5,258 nucleotides of DNA, from positions 1 to 5,258 of the forward strand of contig DIYC01000067.1 of the NCBI GenBank assembly GCA_002428895.1. Direction: 5' to 3'. This stretch comes from Burkholderiales bacterium UBA6064. GTDB taxonomy: Bacteria; Pseudomonadota; Gammaproteobacteria; Burkholderiales; Burkholderiaceae_B. A model generated the notes under the pieces. That model had not been told where the DNA came from. It did no database searches and was given only the letters and a program-made list of their open reading frames with translations. Below are positions 1 through 5,258 of the stretch, one piece after another (position 1 is the first letter of the stretch; every line of letters begins with the position of its first letter). The position numbers and the translations under genes are program-made.

Positions 1-1
1 T

Positions 2-607
2 TCAGAAAATAGGAAAAATATCGTGACGATCGATCGTATCGAGGCTGTACCAGTTGGCACTCAAGCCATCACTGTGGCAACGTCTCAAGTCACAGGAAGT
101 GTGCAGCAGTACCCCGTTATTTCAGTGGTCAGCTCGGGTAACTCGGTCAATCCGCTTAATTCAGTGTCTAATGTCAGCGAGACTCGCGAAATAAAGCCTG
201 TAGTGGCTATTCCTGTCTCGGTTCGTCCTGTGGTTGAAAGTCCCCGTATTGCGGTGCCCACAGTGCCCTCTCAAGGTATTCGCCCACAGATTACTCAGCC
301 GTCTGTTGCCGTGACTGCGATTAAGCCGATTTCTGGCGAATCTTTATTGGTTCAGTTGGGTGCATTTAGTCAACAAGAAAATGCCATTCGCTTACTCACC
401 CAAGTTCAAACCCAATATCCCCAGTATGGCAATACCCTTGAGGTTGTCTTTGAACAAGATTTATATCGCGTCATGGTTGGGCCTTTTCAGTCTCAAGAAA
501 CAGCTAATCAAGCACTGCTTGTTTTTTCTGTTGATTCTCAATTAACGCCGATTATTAAAAAAAACTTGAATATGCCACAGGTGGCCCCATCTGCAGCTTC
601 AAAATAA
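2..607 (+). CDS. SPOR-domain cell-envelope protein (RlpA- or FtsN-like), C-terminal part, 5' truncated
   Basis: SPOR domains bind glycan strands stripped of stem peptides and bring periplasmic proteins to the division septum. The frame is open from base 2 to the TAA at 605-607. A GTG at 23 with AGGA at 11-14 could look like a start, but the protein from there has no signal peptide or membrane anchor, which a periplasmic SPOR protein needs, so the real start is probably upstream. Counting from the GTG, residues 35-104 are a Val/Pro/Ser/Thr-rich linker and 106-180 are the SPOR domain, with the typical VQLGAFSQQENA opening and a LYRVMVGPF core. The LYR..VGPF pattern and the VTIDRI stretch just after the left edge, which could be the end of a double-psi barrel, fit the lytic transglycosylase RlpA. 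FtsN is the alternative, because ftsN precedes hslVU in Escherichia coli. The SPOR call is firm; RlpA versus FtsN is open. Confidence 0.8.
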   Translation, partial: SENRKNIVTIDRIEAVPVGTQAITVATSQVTGSVQQYPVISVVSSGNSVNPLNSVSNVSETREIKPVVAIPVSVRPVVESPRIAVPTVPSQGIRPQITQPSVAVTAIKPISGESLLVQLGAFSQQENAIRLLTQVQTQYPQYGNTLEVVFEQDLYRVMVGPFQSQETANQALLVFSVDSQLTPIIKKNLNMPQVAPSAASK

Positions 608-612
608 CGATT

Positions 613-617
613 AAGGA
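613..617 (+). promoter_or_regulatory. Ribosome binding site of hslV
   Basis: AAGGA lies five bases before the ATG at 623, in the 15-base gap after the SPOR gene. It fixes the hslV start at the codon giving the MEQYHG leader. A shorter start directly before the catalytic Thr is not available, as no start codon stands there. Confidence 0.7.
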
Positions 618-622
618 CACGC

Positions 623-1159
623 ATGGAACAATATCACGGTACAACTATCTTATCGGTTCGACGTGGCAATCAAGTTGCCCTGGGGGGAGATGGTCAAGTG
701 ACTTTGGGTCACATTGTTGTTAAAGGTTCTGCAAAGAAAGTGCGCCGACTGTATAAAAATAAAATTTTGGCGGGTTTTGCGGGTGGAACAGCCGATGCGT
801 TTACTCTGTTTGAGCACTTCGAAGCACATCTTGAAAAACATTCAGGGCATTTACATCGTGCCGCTGTTGCGCTTGCTAAAGAATGGCGAACGGATCGTAC
901 TTTAAGACGGCTTGAAGCGATGTTGGCAGTCGCTGATGCCACGCATTCATTAATTATTACTGGCAACGGTGATGTGTTGGAACCCGAGCAAGGGTTGGTC
1001 GCTATAGGCTCAGGCGGGTCGTATGCCCATTCAGCAGCCAAAGCGTTATTAGAAAATACACAACTCTCACCCGAAGAAATCGTTAAAAAATCACTGTCTA
1101 TTGCTGGTGATCTCTGTATTTACACCAACCATTCCCATGTGATTGAAGTACTTGAATAG
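623..1159 (+). CDS. hslV: HslV, peptidase subunit of the HslUV ATP-dependent protease
   Basis: HslV is a cytoplasmic threonine protease of the proteasome beta-subunit type. It forms two stacked hexameric rings that degrade proteins unfolded and fed in by HslU, including regulators and heat-damaged proteins. The 178-residue length is normal. The protein starts MEQYHG, then TTILSVRRG. Thr7 is the expected nucleophile, exposed when the six-residue leader is removed; E. coli HslV loses only Met. GGDGQVTLG follows, then the conserved [13 protein letters not shown] and AIGSGGSYA segments. Gly162, Cys165 and Thr168 match the family's sodium-binding positions. It sits 15 bases after the SPOR gene and 46 before hslU, so it is probably cotranscribed with its partner. 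No truncation or missing catalytic residue is seen. The leader and the whole sequence look betaproteobacterial. Confidence 0.97.
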   Translation: MEQYHGTTILSVRRGNQVALGGDGQVTLGHIVVKGSAKKVRRLYKNKILAGFAGGTADAFTLFEHFEAHLEKHSGHLHRAAVALAKEWRTDRTLRRLEAMLAVADATHSLIITGNGDVLEPEQGLVAIGSGGSYAHSAAKALLENTQLSPEEIVKKSLSIAGDLCIYTNHSHVIEVLE

Positions 1160-1191
1160 CATTTTTATTCACATGAAATTACTAAGGTTTT

Positions 1192-1195
1192 AGGA
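1192..1195 (+). promoter_or_regulatory. Ribosome binding site of hslU
   Basis: AGGA lies ten bases before the ATG at 1206, within the 46-base hslV-hslU gap. The spacing is slightly long but usable. The gap shows no hairpin with a T tract, which fits read-through from hslV. Confidence 0.5.
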
Positions 1196-1205
1196 TTAAC
1201 TCAAT

Positions 1206-2540
1206 ATGACACAGTACACCCCTGCGCAAATTGTGCGAGAACTTGATAAACACATTGTGGGTCAAAGTGCGGCAAAGCGATCTGTTGCCGTTGCGCTTCG
1301 TAATCGTTGGCGACGTATGCAGGTTGATGCTTCCTTACGCTATGAAATTACGCCCAAAAATATTTTAATGATTGGCCCTACGGGTGTGGGTAAAACAGAA
1401 ATCGCCCGTCGTTTAGCTCGATTAGCGAAAGCGCCGTTTATCAAAATTGAAGCAACAAAATTTACCGAGGTCGGTTATGTGGGTCGTGATGTCGACACCA
1501 TCATTCGGGATCTCATGGAAATTGCGATCAAGCAGTGCAAACAAGAAGCGCATCAATTCGTCGCCGAAGAAGCCAAAAGTGCTGCTTTTGATCGGGTTCT
1601 CGATGCTTTATTGCCCGCTGCAAGAGACTTCACTTTTTCAGAGGATGAACCGGCTCATCAACCAGAAAGTCCAACACGGATTAAGTTTCGAGAAAAATTG
1701 TATGCTGGTGACTTAGACGACAAAGAAATTGAAATCAAAGTCTCTGAGACAATGCCTACCCTTGATGTGGTCGGCCCTCCTGGTATGGAAGAACTGACTG
1801 GTCAACTGCAATCCATGTTTCAGAATTTTTCCTCAGGTAAAACTAAAAACCGTAAAATGAAGGTTGCCGAAGCACTTAAAGTTCTTGAAGAGGAAGAAGC
1901 CAATAAGCGTTTAAACGACGAAGATGTTCGGGCCAAGGCTTTAGCCAGGGTCGAGCAAGATGGGATTGTTTTTCTCGACGAAATCGACAAAATTGCTTCT
2001 AATTCCGAGTTACGGGGTGCAGATGTATCACGGCAAGGCGTGCAACGTGATTTACTTCCATTAATCGAGGGTACTTCAGTCAACACCAAATATGGGGTTG
2101 TGAAAACAGACCACATTTTGTTTATTGCCAGTGGTGCTTTTCATTTGTCAAAGCCTTCTGATTTAATACCCGAGTTGCAAGGCCGGTTTCCAATACGAGT
2201 AGAACTCGAGTCGCTGACCGTTGAAGATTTTAAAAGAATTTTAACCACTACCGATGCCAGTTTAACTCAACAATATACTGCTTTGCTGGCTACCGATGGC
2301 GTTGCTTTGGAGTTTAAAGAGGATGGTGTTCAACGTCTTGCTGAACTTGCGTTTGCGGTGAATGAGAAAACAGAAAATATCGGTGCTCGCCGTCTGTATA
2401 CGGTGATGGAAAAATTGCTCGAAGAAATTGCTTTTGACGCAGATGGCACAGTGCGCACGGTTCAAATTAATGCCGCATTTGTTGATGATAAGCTGCGACA
2501 AATTGCGCAATCGGAAGACCTTGCTCAATTTATCTTGTAG
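1206..2540 (+). CDS. hslU: HslU, AAA+ unfoldase subunit of the HslUV protease
   Basis: HslU is the hexameric ATPase that recognises, unfolds and threads substrates into HslV. The 444-residue length is typical. The N-terminal [16 protein letters not shown] leads into the Walker A GPTGVGKT (57-64). GYVG (90-93) is the pore loop that grips substrate. Residues of about 110-245 form the charged, variable I domain, which starts substrate binding. Walker B is IVFLDEID (254-261), the likely arginine finger is R327 in QGRF, and sensor 2 is GARR (393-396). The tail EDLAQFIL (437-444) is the segment that inserts between HslV subunits to activate them. All key residues are present, so the enzyme should be functional. 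It follows hslV directly, the usual arrangement. In model species the pair is under heat-shock control, but no sigma-32 promoter is visible in this window. Confidence 0.98.
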   Translation: MTQYTPAQIVRELDKHIVGQSAAKRSVAVALRNRWRRMQVDASLRYEITPKNILMIGPTGVGKTEIARRLARLAKAPFIKIEATKFTEVGYVGRDVDTIIRDLMEIAIKQCKQEAHQFVAEEAKSAAFDRVLDALLPAARDFTFSEDEPAHQPESPTRIKFREKLYAGDLDDKEIEIKVSETMPTLDVVGPPGMEELTGQLQSMFQNFSSGKTKNRKMKVAEALKVLEEEEANKRLNDEDVRAKALARVEQDGIVFLDEIDKIASNSELRGADVSRQGVQRDLLPLIEGTSVNTKYGVVKTDHILFIASGAFHLSKPSDLIPELQGRFPIRVELESLTVEDFKRILTTTDASLTQQYTALLATDGVALEFKEDGVQRLAELAFAVNEKTENIGARRLYTVMEKLLEEIAFDADGTVRTVQINAAFVDDKLRQIAQSEDLAQFIL

Positions 2541-2604
2541 CGTATGTCACATACAAACTACCTTCTCCGAGTGAAAACCTTTTCGATTTAATTTAATTTG
2601 CTTG

Positions 2605-3504
2605 ATGAGTAATCCCATGACCACGAATCAATTGTCACCCCTGTTAAAAGCTGAAGTACTATCCGAAGCGCTGCCTTACATTCGTCGTTTTCACGGTAAA
2701 ACCTTGGTGATTAAATATGGTGGTAACGCCATGACAGAACTTGCCTTACAGCAATCGTTTGCCAATGACGTTGTTCTTTTAAAATTAGTAGGCATTAATC
2801 CGGTTGTTGTTCATGGCGGTGGCCCACAAATTGATGAGGCCTTACGCCGAGTCGGTAAGCAAGGTACGTTTATTCAGGGGATGCGCGTCACCGATGCTGA
2901 AACCATGGAAGTCGTCGAATGGGTTTTAGGTGGTCAAGTGCAACAAGATATTGTCATGATGATCAATGAGCATGGCGGCAAAGCAGTCGGTTTAACCGGC
3001 AAAGATGGCGCCTTAATTCAAGCACGTCGATTAAAATTGCAAGACCAATCGAACCCCAACGTGTTTCACGATGTTGGCTTTGTTGGCGAAATCGATTCTA
3101 TCGAACCTTCCATTGTTAAAGCGCTTCAAGATGACGCCTTTATCCCTGTTATTTCACCGATTGGTTATGGTACAGACGGGCATGCTTATAACATTAATGC
3201 CGATGTGGTTGCCGGTAAAATGGCGCAAGTTTTAAACGCTGAAAAATTGATTATGATGACCAACACGCCTGGCGTTTTAAGCAAAGAAGGTAAGTTGCTC
3301 ACTGGGCTGGTTGCCAATCAACTGGATCAGTTGTTTCAGGACGGTACAATTTCTGGTGGCATGTTGCCTAAATTGTCTTCCGCAATCGAGGCCGCCAAAA
3401 ACGGAGTTAATTCGGTGCATATCATTGATGGGCGTGTAGCACATAGCTTATTGTTAGAAGTTTTAACTGATCAAGGTATTGGCACCATGATTCGAAGTCG
3501 TTAG
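2605..3504 (+). CDS. argB: Acetylglutamate kinase (ArgB), probably the arginine-inhibited type
   Basis: ArgB phosphorylates N-acetyl-L-glutamate with ATP, the second and usually controlling step of arginine synthesis in the cytoplasm. From the ATG at 2605 the protein has 299 residues. It shows the amino-acid-kinase fold motifs: K37 in VIKYGG, HGGGPQI (70-76) for substrate and phosphate binding, RVTD (94-97), GLTGKD (129-134), then [12 protein letters not shown] and MTNTPGV near the nucleotide site. The 36 residues before the first catalytic Lys, and the C-terminal [17 protein letters not shown], match arginine-sensitive hexameric kinases of the Pseudomonas type. E. coli ArgB, which is shorter and insensitive, lacks the N-terminal helix. 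The start is uncertain: TTG 2602, ATG 2605 and ATG 2617 are in frame and none has a clear ribosome binding site. The 64-base gap after hslU shows no terminator, so co-transcription with hslVU is possible. The product itself is not in doubt. Confidence 0.97.
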   Translation: MSNPMTTNQLSPLLKAEVLSEALPYIRRFHGKTLVIKYGGNAMTELALQQSFANDVVLLKLVGINPVVVHGGGPQIDEALRRVGKQGTFIQGMRVTDAETMEVVEWVLGGQVQQDIVMMINEHGGKAVGLTGKDGALIQARRLKLQDQSNPNVFHDVGFVGEIDSIEPSIVKALQDDAFIPVISPIGYGTDGHAYNINADVVAGKMAQVLNAEKLIMMTNTPGVLSKEGKLLTGLVANQLDQLFQDGTISGGMLPKLSSAIEAAKNGVNSVHIIDGRVAHSLLLEVLTDQGIGTMIRSR

Positions 3505-3527
3505 TCTTGTCTTTAATGATCACTAAG

Positions 3528-3533
3528 TAGGAG
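3528..3533 (+). promoter_or_regulatory. Ribosome binding site that selects the GTG start of the phaM-like gene
   Basis: TAGGAG ends seven bases before the GTG at 3541. It is the strongest Shine-Dalgarno match in the window and supports GTG 3541 over the in-frame ATG at 3556, which has no comparable site. Confidence 0.75.
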
Positions 3534-3540
3534 CTACAAA

Positions 3541-4188
3541 GTGACTAAACAGTTTATGACCAGTTTGTCTGTTACTGATGCGTTTGGTTTTTTTAAGCAG
3601 GTTTGGGGAAAAAGTGCAGCTTCTAATTTAGTTCCCATGAACACGAATCTTGAAGACCTTGATCAACATTTGGCGAATTTAAAAGCAGTTGAACAGTGGC
3701 TCACTCTGAATCTTAATTTGCTTCAAGCAACGATTCAGGGCGTTGAAATTCATCGTGCAACAATCGAAACATTTCAGTCTTTCGGCGCTGAATTGTCTAA
3801 ACCCGAGTTTAAATCAAACAGTCAGCGGCAGTCTTCTGTACCGTTGCTGCCGATTGAGACAGCATCACAGGCATCAGAAGCTGTACAATCTACGCAAGCT
3901 TGGGGTGTGTTGATGTCGACCCATTGGTCTAAATTATGGGCAGACAATACTTCTGCTTGGGTCTCCTTAGTGTCTGCTCAATTTAATGAGAGTGCCAGCT
4001 TGGCTGTCAACCCAACCCGTTTCGAGAAAGTGGTTGGCGCCTCAAGTATGACTGAATCGGCTGGGTCAACCAATCGTTCTAACGATCATTTAATTGGTCA
4101 TTCTCCAGTTCACGAAGCAAACACTTCGCCTGTCGCCGTGAGTAAAGAATGGGTTGAAACTGAATCCACTTACAGCGAGTCTAAATAA
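3541..4188 (+). CDS. phaM: PhaM-like polyhydroxyalkanoate granule protein with an atypical acidic C-terminus
   Basis: In Ralstonia eutropha PhaM activates PHB synthase PhaC and tethers PHB granules to the nucleoid, so that they are shared between daughter cells. This 215-residue protein starts at GTG. Its N-terminal FGFFKQVWG (15-23) resembles the F...LWG segment of PhaM. Residues 36-84 are the family's most conserved part, a predicted helical stretch including LKAVEQWLTLNLNLLQ, then VEIHRATIETFQSFGAEL. A Trp-rich segment with WSKLW and WVSLVSAQF (129-148) follows a Ser/Gln-rich linker. Residues 161-215 are Ser/Thr-rich and net acidic (8 Asp/Glu against 4 Lys/Arg). The Ralstonia protein instead ends in Lys/Ala-rich PAKKA-type motifs that bind DNA. 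No signal peptide or membrane segment is seen. I infer that synthase contact may be kept, while DNA tethering is doubtful. Family assignment is by remembered similarity. A more distant phasin-like protein is the alternative. Confidence 0.78.
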   Translation: MTKQFMTSLSVTDAFGFFKQVWGKSAASNLVPMNTNLEDLDQHLANLKAVEQWLTLNLNLLQATIQGVEIHRATIETFQSFGAELSKPEFKSNSQRQSSVPLLPIETASQASEAVQSTQAWGVLMSTHWSKLWADNTSAWVSLVSAQFNESASLAVNPTRFEKVVGASSMTESAGSTNRSNDHLIGHSPVHEANTSPVAVSKEWVETESTYSESK

Positions 4189-4194
4189 TTACTT

Positions 4195-5258
4195 ATGTTT
4201 CGATATGCGCATGCGATGCATACCAACTGGAAAGAGGCTGTTTCAGCTGTATTGGCACAACTTGAAGCACAAAAACAGTTAGAAAAATTTGCCCCAGATG
4301 CATCGCGATCACAGCTTTTAGGTCTTGTTTACATGACCGAGCCTTTTGCTGAGTTTTCGCAAAACATTGTCTCAACATTAAGGCAATCCTTAAGTTGTCC
4401 CGATTGGGTGGGTGGCATTTCGCCTGGCGTATGTAGTGCCGATGAAGAGTATTACCGAGAGCCCGCACTGGTTGTCATGTTGGCGCAGTTTCCTGCAAGT
4501 TCAGTACGAATTTTTTCTGGCTCAAAACCTTTGCCCAAGCTGGATACGATCACTGCTTCGGGGCGGCCGGCACTGTCGAGTGCACTGATTCATGTTGACC
4601 CACAAGCCGATCAGGTGGGCGAACTGATTGAAGATTTAACCATCAAAATGCCTAAAAAAGAAATTTATGGTGGCTTAATGAGTCATTTGGAGTTCAATCA
4701 AGTGGCCAATCAAGTCATTGGAGGTGGTTTATCCGGCGTGGTGTTTTCAGATCAGGTTGCGATTAAAACCAGTTTAACTTTGGGCGTACAAGTTGTTGGG
4801 CAGTCTCATCAAGTCACGGCAGTTCGAGGTGGCATGATCGACACGCTCGATCATCATTCTGCATTCGATGTGTTGTTTTCAGACTTAAGTGCTTTTTCCA
4901 CCAACTACGACACCAGCGAATTTAATCAAATAGTTCATGAATATCAACAACGTTTTTCGAATGGGTTGTTTGCTGGGGTTTTGTCAAAAAAAGGAAATCC
5001 TCTCACTACAGCTACCAATCCAGGAGTGTTTAAATTTGATCCTAAACCGATTGTAATCAAACCCATTTTGGGAACCGATCCTGTTCTTCGATCAATCGCC
5101 ATTGCGGGTCACTTCGAGGTGGGTGACGAACTCGTGTTTTGTCTTCGAGATGAAGACTCAGCCAGGCTCGATCTGATTCGAATGTGCGCCCAAATCCGTG
5201 AACAATTCGATTCGACCGAAGCAATCTCTTCGGGAAATTCTTCCTCGGCACAGCAAAC
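4195..5258 (+). CDS. FIST-domain protein (FIST_N plus start of FIST_C), 3' truncated by the window edge
   Basis: FIST domains are proposed sensory modules that bind small ligands such as amino acids, often attached to signalling domains. The frame opens at ATG 4195 and stays open for 354 codons to the edge. The N-terminus is MFRYAHAMHTNW. FIST_N spans roughly residues 27-205, with LLGLVYMTEPFAEF, a WVGGISPGVCSADEEYY segment, IYGGLMS (157-163) and GGGLSGVVFSD (176-186). FIST_C begins near 218 and includes GHFEVGDELVFCLRDED (305-321). The last part of FIST_C is missing. There is no signal peptide, membrane segment or N-terminal signalling domain, so it looks like a stand-alone cytoplasmic protein of a type I associate with betaproteobacteria. 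It starts six bases after the phaM-like stop with no clear ribosome binding site, which suggests translational coupling. The ligand and output are unknown. A short C-terminal extra domain outside the window cannot be excluded. Confidence 0.85.
   Translation, partial: MFRYAHAMHTNWKEAVSAVLAQLEAQKQLEKFAPDASRSQLLGLVYMTEPFAEFSQNIVSTLRQSLSCPDWVGGISPGVCSADEEYYREPALVVMLAQFPASSVRIFSGSKPLPKLDTITASGRPALSSALIHVDPQADQVGELIEDLTIKMPKKEIYGGLMSHLEFNQVANQVIGGGLSGVVFSDQVAIKTSLTLGVQVVGQSHQVTAVRGGMIDTLDHHSAFDVLFSDLSAFSTNYDTSEFNQIVHEYQQRFSNGLFAGVLSKKGNPLTTATNPGVFKFDPKPIVIKPILGTDPVLRSIAIAGHFEVGDELVFCLRDEDSARLDLIRMCAQIREQFDSTEAISSGNSSSAQQ

Noticed and set aside
26..37. Perfect 12-base palindrome ACGATCGATCGT as an operator site
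   Set aside because: It lies inside the coding frame of the SPOR gene and is a simple repeat of GATC/CGATCG units; there is one copy and no context for a regulator.
709..1041. Reverse-strand open frame of 110 codons inside hslV
   Set aside because: It is antisense to the conserved HslV core and shows Ser/Ala/Cys-rich composition typical of a shadow frame.
1820..2116. Reverse-strand open frame of 98 codons inside hslU
   Set aside because: It is antisense to the Walker B region of HslU, Ser/Thr-rich, with no recognisable domain.
2542..2554. Small hairpin GTATG-TCA-CATAC just after the hslU stop, as a terminator
   Set aside because: The stem is only 5-6 base pairs, AT-rich, and not followed by a T tract, so it is unlikely to stop transcription.
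2581..2600. AT-rich stretch before argB as a promoter
   Set aside because: No convincing -35 and -10 pair with proper spacing could be matched; AT richness alone is weak evidence.
4193..4468. Reverse-strand open frame of 91 codons
   Set aside because: It overlaps the start of the FIST frame, has no recognisable motifs, and the + strand frame has clear family features.
5057..5251. Reverse-strand open frame of 64 codons
   Set aside because: It is a shadow of the FIST_C coding region, which reads through this stretch with the conserved VGDELVF motif.

Overview
The window reads as a piece of a chromosome from a betaproteobacterium of fairly low GC (low to mid 40s % by eye), probably in or near the Burkholderiales. 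This rests on remembered resemblance, not a search. HslV begins with the MEQYHG leader before its catalytic Thr, as in betaproteobacteria. HslU and ArgB read like betaproteobacterial versions, and the gene at 3541 resembles PhaM, a polyhydroxybutyrate (PHB) granule protein known from Ralstonia and relatives.

All six genes lie on the + strand with short gaps (15, 46, 64, 36 and 6 bases, taking the argB start at 2605). Bases 2-607 hold the C-terminal part of a SPOR-domain envelope protein cut by the left edge. Bases 623-2540 hold hslV and hslU, the peptidase and the AAA+ unfoldase of the HslUV protease. Bases 2605-3504 hold argB, the second enzyme of arginine synthesis. Bases 3541-4188 hold a phaM-like gene. 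From 4195 to the right edge an open frame with no stop encodes a FIST-domain protein, whose last part lies outside the window.

The layout suggests one or a few transcripts. SPOR-hslV-hslU is tightly packed, and phaM-FIST is almost contiguous. No convincing terminator or promoter is visible in any gap. The first four genes are ordinary housekeeping functions. The less usual part is the right third, where a PHB-granule protein with an atypical acidic tail is followed after 6 bases by a stand-alone FIST sensor-type protein. No RNA genes, mobile elements, CRISPR arrays or long repeats were seen, and no gap between genes exceeds 64 bases.
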